This document shows, in pieces, positions 39,101 to 48,681 of a stretch of DNA of 64,000 nt. The DNA is taken from contig JAFUOJ010000031.1 of assembly GCA_017481945.1 (NCBI GenBank), forward strand, positions 45,186-109,185, given 5' to 3'. A model generated the notes under the pieces. That model was not told where the DNA came from. It worked only from the letters and a program-made list of their open reading frames with translations, and did not search any database. Both the position numbers and the translations under genes were made by a program. This DNA comes from Parabacteroides sp. (GTDB lineage: Bacteria; Bacteroidota; Bacteroidia; Bacteroidales; Tannerellaceae). Each line of letters starts with the position of its first letter. Within the stretch, counting starts at the first letter, position 1.

Positions 39101-41449
39101 ATGCTAAAGCTCATTTCTGTATGCGTCGGCGCAGCGCTTTGTCTTCTTGCGTCTTGTAGTGAGGGTCAAACAGAACTAAAACCGTATAATCAAGGTATCA
39201 ATGTAATCCCTACTCCAGTTAGTCTCGTCCAAAACGAAGGAACTTTCAAGCTCAACAAAAACACAAAATTCCTCGCCTCTACACCGGAAGCAAAAATAAT
39301 TGCAGAGTATTTTGCAGCTCAAATCAACTTGGCAACCGGCTATTCAACTGTTCTTAGCGACCAAACAGCTGCCGATGGTATCTCTCTGGTAATCGACGAG
39401 TCGTTAGAGGTCAACGAAGAAGGATATACATTAGATGTAACACCAAAGGCTGTTACCATCAAAGCAAAAACTCCGCAAGGACTATTCTACGGTATGCAAA
39501 CGTTTATGCAACTGCTCCCGGCTGAAATCCAGAGTCAAGAGGTGGTAAATGGGATTGCTTGGGACGCACCTTGTGTTACCGTAAAAGATGAACCTCGTTT
39601 TCTTTATCGCGGTGTCATGCTCGACCCTTGTCGTCATTTCATCCCTGTTGAAAACGTAAAGAAATATTTGAATATTCTTTCTTTATTCAAAATCAATTGT
39701 TTCCACTGGCATTTGACGGACGATCAGGGTTGGCGTATTGAAATCAAGAAATATCCCAAACTGACAGAAATCGGTTCTAAGCGTATCGAGGGCGAAGGGA
39801 CTGAGTACGGAGGTTTCTATACTCAGGAACAGATAAAAGAGGTTGTCCAGTATGCAGCAGAGCGTTTCATTACGGTTATTCCTGAAATAGAGTTACCGGG
39901 GCATGGTTTGGCCGCAATCTCAGCCTATCCTGAATTATCTTGCAGTGGTAAACAGGAAGAGGTTCGTAATATTTGGGGGATTGAAGACATCGTATATTGT
40001 CCGGGGAAAGAGGGTACTTTCCAATTCTTACAAGATGTTTTTGACGAAGTTGTGCCTCTATTTCCAAGTGAATATATCCATATCGGTGGTGACGAATGTC
40101 CGAAAGACAACTGGAAAGCCTGTCCACTTTGTCAGAAACGAATCCGCGAAGAGGGCTTAAAAGCAGATAAAGAACACAGCGCAGAAGAAAAGCTACAAAG
40201 CTACTTTGTAAAGCGGATGGAAAAATATCTATCGGAAAAGCATCACAAAAAAATCATTGGTTGGGAAGAGATCTTGGAAGGAGGAGTTACTCCTACTGCG
40301 ACCGTGATGTCTTGGACTGGTGAACGAGGAGGTATTGCAGCAGCTGCATTGGGCAATGAAGTTATCATGGCACCCAACAGCAAAGGTATGTACATCGACC
40401 AATACCAAGGTGACCCCAAAATCGAACCGATTTCTATCGGAGGTTATGATCCATTAGAGAAAGTCTATGCCTATAATCCGACTCCGGACACGTTAGTCGC
40501 CATAGGGAAAGATCATTTGATCAAAGGGGTACAATGTAATCTTTGGGCAGAATATTTATACAACACAGATCTTTTGGAATATAGAGGTTTCCCGCGTATC
40601 ATTGCTTTAGCAGAAATTGGCTGGTCTCCACTCAACCGGAAGGATTACAAAGATTTTGAACGTCGTATTGATAATGCTTTGGTTCGTTTAGATCCATATG
40701 ACATCAACTATTATATACCTCAACCGGAACAGCCGAATGGTTCTTGTAATTTTGTCGCATTCATTGATTCTGTTTCTTTAGAGTTTAAAACAACTCGTCC
40801 TGTTAAAATGGTTTATACAACAGATGGTTCAGAGCCGACCGCCGAATCGACAATCTATTCAACTCCTATCCCATTTACGGAATCAGGTGTTTTAAAGATT
40901 CGCTCGGTGTTACCTTCTGGAAAAATGAGTAAAACTCGTACAATCACAGTCGACAAACAAACATTGGCTCCGACAAAAGAGGTGACCAAAGTAACACCGG
41001 GGCTACTGTTAGAGACAACAGATGGTATGTACCTCAATGTTTCTAAACTATCAGAAGCAACTAACTGGAGAAAATCGGTAATCAAAGATTTAAAAGAAAT
41101 CAATAAAGGCGTCAAGCGTTGGGGACCTATGCGTGGGGTAGAACAATACGCTTCTATTGCAACAGGATATATCAATATTCCGGAAGATGGGGTTTATTTC
41201 ATCTCATCTAACAACGAAGAGGTTTGGATTGACGGAAAGTTGTTAATTAATAATGTAGGAGAAGTAAAACGTTTTTCCCGAAACGATACATCCATTGCTT
41301 TAGCAAAAGGATTACATGAACTTAAAGTGATATTCTTAGGACATATCATCGGTGGTTGGCCTTCCAACTGGAACTTCTGCGAGATCGAGTTAAGAAAGGC
41401 CGATAGTGATAAATTCTTCAAAGTAACCCCAGATATGCTTGTTCATTAA
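39101..41449 (+). CDS. GH20 beta-N-acetylhexosaminidase lipoprotein
   Basis: The enzyme removes terminal GlcNAc or GalNAc residues from glycans. The 782-residue protein has a lipobox (LLASCSEGQTE), a GH20b domain (INVIPTPVSLVQNEGTFKL), the catalytic barrel with HLTDDQGWRIEIKKYPKL and the Asp-Glu pair in IHIGGDECPKDNW, an Fn3-like HEX_C region (TTDGSEPTAESTIYSTPI) and a C-terminal PA14-like domain (GYINIPEDGVYFISSNNEEVWIDGKLL). It is followed 22 bp later by a heparinase-like lyase, suggesting joint use on glycosaminoglycan or mucin glycans. Confidence 0.93.
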   Translation: MLKLISVCVGAALCLLASCSEGQTELKPYNQGINVIPTPVSLVQNEGTFKLNKNTKFLASTPEAKIIAEYFAAQINLATGYSTVLSDQTAADGISLVIDESLEVNEEGYTLDVTPKAVTIKAKTPQGLFYGMQTFMQLLPAEIQSQEVVNGIAWDAPCVTVKDEPRFLYRGVMLDPCRHFIPVENVKKYLNILSLFKINCFHWHLTDDQGWRIEIKKYPKLTEIGSKRIEGEGTEYGGFYTQEQIKEVVQYAAERFITVIPEIELPGHGLAAISAYPELSCSGKQEEVRNIWGIEDIVYCPGKEGTFQFLQDVFDEVVPLFPSEYIHIGGDECPKDNWKACPLCQKRIREEGLKADKEHSAEEKLQSYFVKRMEKYLSEKHHKKIIGWEEILEGGVTPTATVMSWTGERGGIAAAALGNEVIMAPNSKGMYIDQYQGDPKIEPISIGGYDPLEKVYAYNPTPDTLVAIGKDHLIKGVQCNLWAEYLYNTDLLEYRGFPRIIALAEIGWSPLNRKDYKDFERRIDNALVRLDPYDINYYIPQPEQPNGSCNFVAFIDSVSLEFKTTRPVKMVYTTDGSEPTAESTIYSTPIPFTESGVLKIRSVLPSGKMSKTRTITVDKQTLAPTKEVTKVTPGLLLETTDGMYLNVSKLSEATNWRKSVIKDLKEINKGVKRWGPMRGVEQYASIATGYINIPEDGVYFISSNNEEVWIDGKLLINNVGEVKRFSRNDTSIALAKGLHELKVIFLGHIIGGWPSNWNFCEIELRKADSDKFFKVTPDMLVH

Positions 41450-41471
41450 TCATTTTAAATAGAATATTAGT

Positions 41472-43283
41472 ATGAAAAAACTACTTAGTTTTTTTAGCTT
41501 ATTATTTTCGATAGCTATATTCTTCCAGCTTTCAGCACAAACATTCGATTATGACCGATTCGGTCCACATCCTCGTTTGTTGCTGAAACAAGGGGAAGAA
41601 CAAACAATAAAAAACAACATTCAAGGGAAACCTGAAATGTTGGAAGTCTATAATGGAATCATTTCTGAAGCCAAACATTTGCTCATTCAACCAACAGAAA
41701 GTTATACAAAGGTTGGCATGCGTTTAATTACAAATTCATTAAATCGTATTTTAACGTTAGCCTTTGCTTACCGAATGACTGAGAACGAAAAATTCCAATT
41801 ACGTGCGGAACAAGAAATGATTGCATTAGCTTCATACAAAGATTGGAACCCTTCTCACTTTTTAGATGCGGCAACTGTCACAATGGCTATGGCTATCGGC
41901 TACGATTGGTTATATGACAAACTTCAACCGGAAACAAAACAATTAGTCCGTACAGCCATCTTGCAAAAGGGAATTGCTCCATCCAGAATCGAAAAATACA
42001 ACAAGTTCCTACGTTCTACACACAACTGGAATCAAGTTTGTAATGCCGGAATGGTTTTCGGAGCGTTGGCTTTATTGGAAACAGACAGTAAAGAATCTAT
42101 AGAAATAATAGAACGGGCTCTTCAAACTCTCCCAATTGCAATGGATGTATATGGTCCTGATGGCAATTATCCAGAAGGATATTCCTACTGGGGATATGGT
42201 ACATCTTTTAATGTCCTATTAATTGCTGCTTTGGAATCTGTTTTTGGATCAGACGGAGGATTAAGTACGACACCTGGATTTATGGAATCAGCACGTTTCA
42301 TGCAGTACATGACCGGGACAAGTACGACACCTTTTAATTTTAGTGATTGTGGTAAAAATATGTCTGGATTCCCAATCATGTTTTGGTTTGCTCAAAAAAC
42401 TAAAGACTCTTCTTTGTTATGGAGTGAAAAAACGTTTTTGGCAAATGGAGGATCATATATGAAAAACATATACAAACCTTTGCTTTTAATCTTCGGTTCT
42501 CACTTCTCTATGGATAAAATAGACTCTCCTACAAATAAAACATGGATAGGGAGAGGAGCTGTTCCTGTAGTTTTAATTCGTACAGACTGGAAGAACAAGG
42601 AGGGTTATTATTTAGCCATAAAAGGAGGACAAGCTTCTGTTAATCATGCACACATGGACGCTGGTTCTTTTGTTTTTGACGCGCTTGGAGTTCGTTGGGC
42701 TGATGATTTAGGATTGCAAGATTACTACTCTTTAGAAAAAGAAAATGTTCAAATATGGGATAGAAGCCAAAAAGGAGAACGATGGAATGTATTTCGATAT
42801 AATAATATCGCTCATAATACATTAACGGTAAATGAAAAAAATCATTTGGTAGATGGCTTCGTCTCTTTTACAAAAACATTTACTAAAGGGGCTAAATTAG
42901 GAGGAACTTTAGATATGGCTCCACTATTTGGGGGAAGCTTAAAAAAAGCAACTCGTGAAGTAGCACTAATTAAGGAAGAATTTTTACAAGTGACAGACTA
43001 TGTACAAGCAGCAAACGAACCTACTTCAATCCGTTGGACAATGGTTACAAGTGCTACACCTCAATTAATCAACAAGCGGACATTGGAATTATCTAAAGAC
43101 GGGAAACGTTTGAAGATGATATTAGAGAGTCCAACTTCTGCCTCATTCTCTATATTGGAGAATAATCCACCTCATGATTATGACGCTCCTAATCCAAACA
43201 GTTATCGGATTATTTTTGATACGAATTTAAAAGAGGGGCAACGTGAAACCTTAAAGGTTCGATTAGTCCCTATCATCAAATAA
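41472..43283 (+). CDS. Heparinase II/III-family polysaccharide lyase
   Basis: The 603-residue secreted protein has a Sec signal peptide (LFSIAIFFQLSAQ). An alpha/alpha toroid follows (LAFAYRMTENEKF, LRSTHNWNQVCNAGMVFGAL with the Asn-x-x-Gln/His region) and then the heparinase II/III beta domain with NHAHMDAGSFVFDALGVRWADDLG. Family members cleave uronic-acid-containing polysaccharides by beta-elimination. No susC/susD pair is adjacent, so the substrate cannot be assigned. Probably co-transcribed with the GH20 gene. Confidence 0.9.
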   Translation: MKKLLSFFSLLFSIAIFFQLSAQTFDYDRFGPHPRLLLKQGEEQTIKNNIQGKPEMLEVYNGIISEAKHLLIQPTESYTKVGMRLITNSLNRILTLAFAYRMTENEKFQLRAEQEMIALASYKDWNPSHFLDAATVTMAMAIGYDWLYDKLQPETKQLVRTAILQKGIAPSRIEKYNKFLRSTHNWNQVCNAGMVFGALALLETDSKESIEIIERALQTLPIAMDVYGPDGNYPEGYSYWGYGTSFNVLLIAALESVFGSDGGLSTTPGFMESARFMQYMTGTSTTPFNFSDCGKNMSGFPIMFWFAQKTKDSSLLWSEKTFLANGGSYMKNIYKPLLLIFGSHFSMDKIDSPTNKTWIGRGAVPVVLIRTDWKNKEGYYLAIKGGQASVNHAHMDAGSFVFDALGVRWADDLGLQDYYSLEKENVQIWDRSQKGERWNVFRYNNIAHNTLTVNEKNHLVDGFVSFTKTFTKGAKLGGTLDMAPLFGGSLKKATREVALIKEEFLQVTDYVQAANEPTSIRWTMVTSATPQLINKRTLELSKDGKRLKMILESPTSASFSILENNPPHDYDAPNPNSYRIIFDTNLKEGQRETLKVRLVPIIK

Positions 43284-43288
43284 ACTAA

Positions 43289-43338
43289 TACAATAAAACA
43301 ATAGCCTCACAAATTTATGAGGCTATTGTTTTATTGTA
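43289..43338. terminator. Bidirectional terminator between convergent genes
   Basis: A perfect 21-bp inverted repeat (core AATAGCCTCA with TGAGGCTATT) around an 8-nt loop, with T-runs on both strands. Confidence 0.85.
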
Positions 43339-43342
43339 CACT

Positions 43343-45799
43343 CTATTTATCTATTTCCAGTTTAATAATTGAAATTGAATTTGGAGGGAAACTATATACT
43401 TTTTGTCCTCCCGGTGAAAATGAAAATTCTTTTGTTTGAGGCTGTATTCTATAAGGATCATCAAACGTATTCCGTGCATTAGGTTCTCCTGCCAATTCTA
43501 TCACTTCTATCGTATTTTTAATAGAGAATCCTCCAATATGCAATGCTGTCTTTTCTTCATGTTGTGTTGTATTAATAACTTTCAAAATTATTTTTCCTTT
43601 TTCCTTATCTAAAGCAGCAGTTGAAACCAATGATGGTATAGATGGAAGTGTTATTTGGTGAATCAGGGTATCATTCACAAAACAGCTGATCTTATCTTCC
43701 TTACAATCTATTTTTACATTATACCAACGATTACTTTGGAAAGGATAAACAACAGGCGTACGTAAAGTATCTCTTACTCCACCAGCTTGACGATAAAAAT
43801 CAATTACACCAGTACCTATTGTCATACCTATATAATCATTTTGTTCACCTGATAGCCCATTATCTCGTACACGTAATTCTATCTGTTCACTTCCCTTTGT
43901 TCTTTTAATATCTGCAGAAAAAGTATAATCGTATGCAGAAGAATCTCCTAAAAGAATATAATTCCAACGATTGGGTACCGGAGTCAAAACACCCGATTCA
44001 ACACCCCAACTACCAGTCTTTACTAATCCTTTTATGACAGGTATTTGATTAATCCGAACATTCTTGAAATCATAACTATTATCAAACATTTCAATACCGG
44101 CATATCCAAACGTTACTTGTGGCTTTTGATACGTTTGAACTTCAGTTTTTAGAACCTCATCTCCACGATTATTACTAAACATTTGCAATAAATAGTAAGA
44201 GGGAGAAAGAACTGTTCGTTCCCCATCAAAAGAAATAGCAGGAAAACGTTCCATTTTATATTTTACATTTCCCATAATTGGAGCATAAGCTAACCTTTTA
44301 ACAAGATCTTGTCCATTTTCCACTCCAACTAAAAAACAAGCTTCACCTATTGCTGCTCTTAAACTACCAGAAACTGCCCCTGCAGATAACCCAAACTCTC
44401 CAATAAAAACAGAAGGTAATCTCCTTAAAAAACGATCTACATTATATTTATTATGATTTGAAATAAAAAAAGATTCATTTGAATAAAAATGGGTATCAGT
44501 CCATTCATTACGCCCTCTTCCTCGTATTTGAGAACTACTTATAACAGTAATATCCGGATAAACATCATTAATAGCTTTCTTAAACAGATTGAAACGTTTT
44601 GTATATTCTTGCCCATAGTTTTCACTTCCAATCTCTATGTATTTTAAACCAAAAGGCTTTGGATGTCCCTGTTTAGCACGTAAAATTCCCAGCGTAGAGT
44701 CTGCAGGTTCATTTGCATAAGCAATTGCACCTAAAGCGTCCTGTACCAATTTATCCATTGCCGTAATATCTTCGTAACGCGGACGTCGACTCTGATTTGT
44801 TACTCCACTATTAATGACGTAAATAGGTTCGGCTTCTAAATCCTCACACATTTGCAAATATTCATGATATCCTAAACCATTTGTCGAACCATATCCCCAG
44901 ATATTCCAAAAATGTTTACGTTCAGCAATACTTCCAATTGTTTCACGCCAGATTGGATAAGTACCAGCTGTATATCCTTCCACAAAACTCCCCCCCGGAA
45001 ATCGAACAAAAGCAGGTTTCAACGCAGCAATTTGTTCCATCACCCCCGGACGTAATCCATTCGTACGTTCATTCCAAGTCTTTTGAGGAAATAAAGAGAC
45101 AACATCCAGCCAAAAAACAGTAGAGCTATCTGTTGTAATCGCTAAAACCGCTTTATTAGTACTTGCAGTTGCAGTAAATGAATATTTATACTTTTTCCAT
45201 TCAAACTCAGGAGCCACAGAAAAAACATCACTCAATGTAGCCTCTCCGGTAGAATCCGTTAATCCAAAATTTATTGTTTTTGAATTTATAGAAGCCCCTT
45301 TTATATAGAAAGACAAATCATACTTTTCTCCTTTCTGAAGTGGTATTCCCTGATATCCTTCTGCAATAACGCCTCCTTTTCCCATCTCTTTAGAAGTCGA
45401 AACAGAAACAAGTAAAGAGCGACGATTCATATTATTAATCAATTCCTTTGTATCAGGGTATATATAAGAATTTGCAGAAAAGCGACGCCAACCAGGTATA
45501 GAATCTGCCCGTAAAAAAGGAATTGTCCAACCATTTGGCGTTATTAAAACACGACGAACAGGATCATAAGGACAGTTCAAAGGCGGTACCCCCTCTTCAA
45601 AACTACGATTTCGAATCAGTTCCGCATAGATTCCTCCCTCTACAGCATGATTAATCTCTTCTATTGTCAAACCATACAAATCCTGATTTACAGGTATTGT
45701 CATACCCTCTCCATCCACTGAAATAGAAGAAGTAACAGGTGTTTCCGGCCGACAACTAACCAACACGAAAAGGATTAATAAAATAATATTCGATTTCAT
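43343..45799 (-). CDS. GH51 alpha-L-arabinofuranosidase lipoprotein
   Basis: The enzyme releases terminal arabinofuranose from arabinans or arabinoxylans. The 818-residue protein has a lipobox (LFVLVSCRPETP), an N-terminal carbohydrate-binding-like domain, the GH51 barrel with the acid/base Glu in YIEIGSENYGQEY and the nucleophile Glu in VFIGEFGLSAG, and an inserted LamG-like concanavalin domain (YTFSADIKRTKGSEQIELRVRD). It is transcribed divergently from nothing nearby and converges on the heparinase-like gene. A -7 box lies only 4 bp before the ATG. Confidence 0.93.
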   Translation of the reverse strand: MKSNIILLILFVLVSCRPETPVTSSISVDGEGMTIPVNQDLYGLTIEEINHAVEGGIYAELIRNRSFEEGVPPLNCPYDPVRRVLITPNGWTIPFLRADSIPGWRRFSANSYIYPDTKELINNMNRRSLLVSVSTSKEMGKGGVIAEGYQGIPLQKGEKYDLSFYIKGASINSKTINFGLTDSTGEATLSDVFSVAPEFEWKKYKYSFTATASTNKAVLAITTDSSTVFWLDVVSLFPQKTWNERTNGLRPGVMEQIAALKPAFVRFPGGSFVEGYTAGTYPIWRETIGSIAERKHFWNIWGYGSTNGLGYHEYLQMCEDLEAEPIYVINSGVTNQSRRPRYEDITAMDKLVQDALGAIAYANEPADSTLGILRAKQGHPKPFGLKYIEIGSENYGQEYTKRFNLFKKAINDVYPDITVISSSQIRGRGRNEWTDTHFYSNESFFISNHNKYNVDRFLRRLPSVFIGEFGLSAGAVSGSLRAAIGEACFLVGVENGQDLVKRLAYAPIMGNVKYKMERFPAISFDGERTVLSPSYYLLQMFSNNRGDEVLKTEVQTYQKPQVTFGYAGIEMFDNSYDFKNVRINQIPVIKGLVKTGSWGVESGVLTPVPNRWNYILLGDSSAYDYTFSADIKRTKGSEQIELRVRDNGLSGEQNDYIGMTIGTGVIDFYRQAGGVRDTLRTPVVYPFQSNRWYNVKIDCKEDKISCFVNDTLIHQITLPSIPSLVSTAALDKEKGKIILKVINTTQHEEKTALHIGGFSIKNTIEVIELAGEPNARNTFDDPYRIQPQTKEFSFSPGGQKVYSFPPNSISIIKLEIDK

Positions 45800-45803
45800 A
45801 CCG

Positions 45804-45811
45804 CAAACTTA
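45804..45811 (-). promoter_or_regulatory. -7-like box immediately upstream of the GH51 gene
   Basis: Minus-strand TAAGTTTG fits TAnnTTTG but is only 4 bp from the ATG, implying a leaderless transcript if it is used. Confidence 0.35.
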
Positions 45812-45848
45812 CAGGTAAATTTCTTTACAAGCATTGTTTTATACTATT

Positions 45849-47375
45849 TTAGAATTGAAAATAAATAAACGGTTGTACGCCTGCACTCCTAAATTGAACT
45901 ACCACGAAGATGGCAACAGCTAATAATATAGCCTGTATTACCAAAGGAGAACGAGTAACAACCATTTGTAAATTATATTCCGCACGTTTAGGCATAAAAT
46001 GCAAAATATATCCAATAACCATCAATATACAGACTCCTTTATATCCCATAACAAACTGTCCAAACACCTCCGGATGAAAATTCATAAATATTTGTGTCAA
46101 AACTTCCCCCACCGTTTGCATAGAATCTGCTCGAAACAAAATCCAACCAAAACAAACTAAATGAAAAGTAAATACAACACCTATGACTCTTCTCCACGGT
46201 TTCATCTCCGAGCCCAAAGGTTTGAAACTACTAAAATACCCCATTACAAATTTATGGATAGCTAAAGCTATGCCGTGCCAAGCTCCCCACAATATAAAAC
46301 TTACAGAAGCTCCATGCCATAAACCACCCAATAGCATTGTAATAAACAAATTCATATAAGTTCGAATCTTTCCCTTTCGATTTCCTCCTAACGATATATA
46401 TAAATAATCTTTCAACCAAGAAGAAAGCGAAATATGCCAACGCCGCCAAAACTCAGTAATAGTAGCTGATTGATAAGGTGAATCGAAGTTTACATTAAAA
46501 CGGAATCCCAACAATAAAGCAATTCCAATCGCCATATCTGAGTAACCAGAAAAATCACAATAAATCTGTAAAGCATAACCATATACTCCCATCAAGTTTT
46601 CTATTCCCGTATAAAGTAATGGTGCGTCAAAAATACGATCTACAAAATTCAAACTAATATAATCAGAGATAACCGTCTTTTTAAAAAGTCCACACAAAAC
46701 TAAAAACAGTCCCTCCCCAAATTGTGACTGAGTAACTTTCGGCTCTCTATAAATCTGCGGAAGAAAATCACGAGCTCGAACGATAGGACCGGCAACTAAC
46801 TGAGGGAAAAATGAAACATAAAAAACATAATCAATCCATCGATGAAGTGGCTTTATCCGTCCCCGATAAACATCTATGACATAACTAATCGTCTGAAATG
46901 TAAAGAAAGAAATACCCACCGGGAGAAAAATATCCAAAGGCTCGTAGGTTTCTGTTTCACGAGCTATAGAGGCTATGATTTCTCGAAAGAAATTAAAATA
47001 TTTAAAGTAGCCTAATAACCCCAAATCAATACACAAACTTAAAACAACCCAAGCCTTTCGTTTCCATTGAACAACTGTTTTCTCTATACACTGCGCAATA
47101 CAAAAATCAGAAGTCGCTACAAACAACAGTAACAAGAAAAAAAGCCCACTACTTTTATAATAAAAATAGAGTGAAAACAAAGTAACATATATCAATCGAG
47201 CTAACAAATGTTTTCTCAATGACATATATATAATCAAAAAACCAATAAACAGGAAAAAAAACAATCCACTACTAAACAACATCGGAGCATCCTGCTGATA
47301 AGTCAGGACCTCCCCTATTTTTTCAAAAGAGAGCTGGCTCCAATATTTTCCTAAGCTATCTATAAAATTATTCAT
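45849..47375 (-). CDS. MBOAT-family membrane O-acyltransferase (AlgI-like)
   Basis: The 508-residue protein has about eleven membrane helices and the MBOAT active-site region TEFWRRWHISLSSWLKDYLYI followed by GGLWHGASVSFILWGAWHG, with the catalytic His. AlgI/PatA-type proteins pass acyl groups across the inner membrane to a periplasmic acceptor. Its ATG overlaps the upstream SGNH gene by 8 bp, and two SGNH hydrolases precede it, so the three likely form one surface-glycan or peptidoglycan O-acylation machine. Confidence 0.93.
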   Translation of the reverse strand: MNNFIDSLGKYWSQLSFEKIGEVLTYQQDAPMLFSSGLFFFLFIGFLIIYMSLRKHLLARLIYVTLFSLYFYYKSSGLFFLLLLFVATSDFCIAQCIEKTVVQWKRKAWVVLSLCIDLGLLGYFKYFNFFREIIASIARETETYEPLDIFLPVGISFFTFQTISYVIDVYRGRIKPLHRWIDYVFYVSFFPQLVAGPIVRARDFLPQIYREPKVTQSQFGEGLFLVLCGLFKKTVISDYISLNFVDRIFDAPLLYTGIENLMGVYGYALQIYCDFSGYSDMAIGIALLLGFRFNVNFDSPYQSATITEFWRRWHISLSSWLKDYLYISLGGNRKGKIRTYMNLFITMLLGGLWHGASVSFILWGAWHGIALAIHKFVMGYFSSFKPLGSEMKPWRRVIGVVFTFHLVCFGWILFRADSMQTVGEVLTQIFMNFHPEVFGQFVMGYKGVCILMVIGYILHFMPKRAEYNLQMVVTRSPLVIQAILLAVAIFVVVQFRSAGVQPFIYFQF

Positions 47376-48681
47376 CCTTTTCCTCCTTAATTATCCAGTG
47401 ATTATACGTATTCATAAAAGCTCGATATAGCAATGTTCCCTGCTCTCGATATCCCTCTTTAGAAAAATGAATGCGATCTCGTCCTAATAAATTTTCCTTA
47501 CGCCATTTCACACAAGAACTCTTGCCACCAGTTACAGTAAATAAATCCCAACAAGCCACTCCTTCTTCTTTCGCAACTTGCACCAATACCTTTGCTGCTA
47601 ATTGTGTATTAGAGTTTCTCACATACGTTCGTTTCTTATTTACATACGTCCGTTTGTAACATTCCGGAGGAGTTGTAAGCAAAACAGGGGTACCAGGCAT
47701 ATAATCTTTTATCAACGAAAGGAAAGCTCGTACCTGCATAGCAAACTCTTCACTATTAAAACGGCGTCCAAAAGTTTCATTCGTTCCCAACGAAACAATC
47801 AATAACGAGGGTTTCAATAAGGCCAACTGACGGACATAAGACGTATCCGTATAATTCACAAACATAGACCCGTTAACTCCTATTGAATGATATAAAATCC
47901 CCGACTCTCCATTTGTCAAGCTAAAACCATAATAAAGATTTTTAAAAGAAGAAGCTGGAAGTAACTCCTCTGTACCCAACTTCTTTCGAGAAGTATGCAA
48001 CTTCAACGTATCAATTAGATAAGGTATACGGAAAGTATCAACCATCACCCCCGTTACCATAGGTTCCTGTGCTAAACAAGTTTTTATCGAATCTTTTAAA
48101 GCCCCTACAGGTAACATCGGCATCGCTTTTTCTCCACGAAACAAAATCACCTGATTAAAAGAATAGCCAGCTCCATTATTAGGAGCAATATATACATTCA
48201 TATCAATTGAAGAAGATGATACAGACTGAATACCAATTCCACCAATCCCTATCGGGCATTTCTTTCTCGTTTGAATACATCGACCCGAAATCCACTCCCG
48301 GATATTTGAGGTAATAAAATAGTCATCCGGTTCATTCGTCCGTCCCAATTTTAAAGGAGAAATCCATCCCCGACCGGCATTTCCAAATTGTCCTTGAAAA
48401 AGACGCATAAGTCTACCCGAATAATACCCTGCCTGTATATGTGAGTCTCCCAAATGAACAATCGTAAGTACAGTATCCTTCCCTGATCGTAAAGAATCTA
48501 ATTCAATAAAAAAAGTAGATAAAGAAGAGGATCCTAAAATTGAATCAATCTCTTTCCCTATCGAATAAGATCGCAAAGGTAAAGGGATTGTATCAACCTC
48601 TAACCGCTCCCCTTTTCCCTTTACAACGACCAGACACAAGATTACCCAAACACTAATGACCCATCTTATCTGCCTCATCAT
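47368..48681 (-). CDS. SGNH/GDSL-family periplasmic esterase or acyltransferase
   Basis: The 437-residue product has an N-terminal signal sequence (WVISVWVILCLVVVKG). SGNH blocks are visible: VHLGDSHIQAGYYSG with the catalytic Ser, SLGTNETFG with the Asn, and the final DRIHFSKEGY Asp-His. It overlaps the upstream SGNH gene by 29 bp and the MBOAT gene by 8 bp. Partner SGNH proteins of MBOATs complete the acyl transfer in the periplasm; that role is inferred from context. Confidence 0.85.
   Translation of the reverse strand: MMRQIRWVISVWVILCLVVVKGKGERLEVDTIPLPLRSYSIGKEIDSILGSSSLSTFFIELDSLRSGKDTVLTIVHLGDSHIQAGYYSGRLMRLFQGQFGNAGRGWISPLKLGRTNEPDDYFITSNIREWISGRCIQTRKKCPIGIGGIGIQSVSSSSIDMNVYIAPNNGAGYSFNQVILFRGEKAMPMLPVGALKDSIKTCLAQEPMVTGVMVDTFRIPYLIDTLKLHTSRKKLGTEELLPASSFKNLYYGFSLTNGESGILYHSIGVNGSMFVNYTDTSYVRQLALLKPSLLIVSLGTNETFGRRFNSEEFAMQVRAFLSLIKDYMPGTPVLLTTPPECYKRTYVNKKRTYVRNSNTQLAAKVLVQVAKEEGVACWDLFTVTGGKSSCVKWRKENLLGRDRIHFSKEGYREQGTLLYRAFMNTYNHWIIKEEKDE

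Noticed and set aside
39101-45799. A polysaccharide utilisation locus
   Set aside because: GH20, a heparinase-like lyase and GH51 are near each other, but there is no susC/susD pair or dedicated regulator, and GH51 is on the opposite strand.
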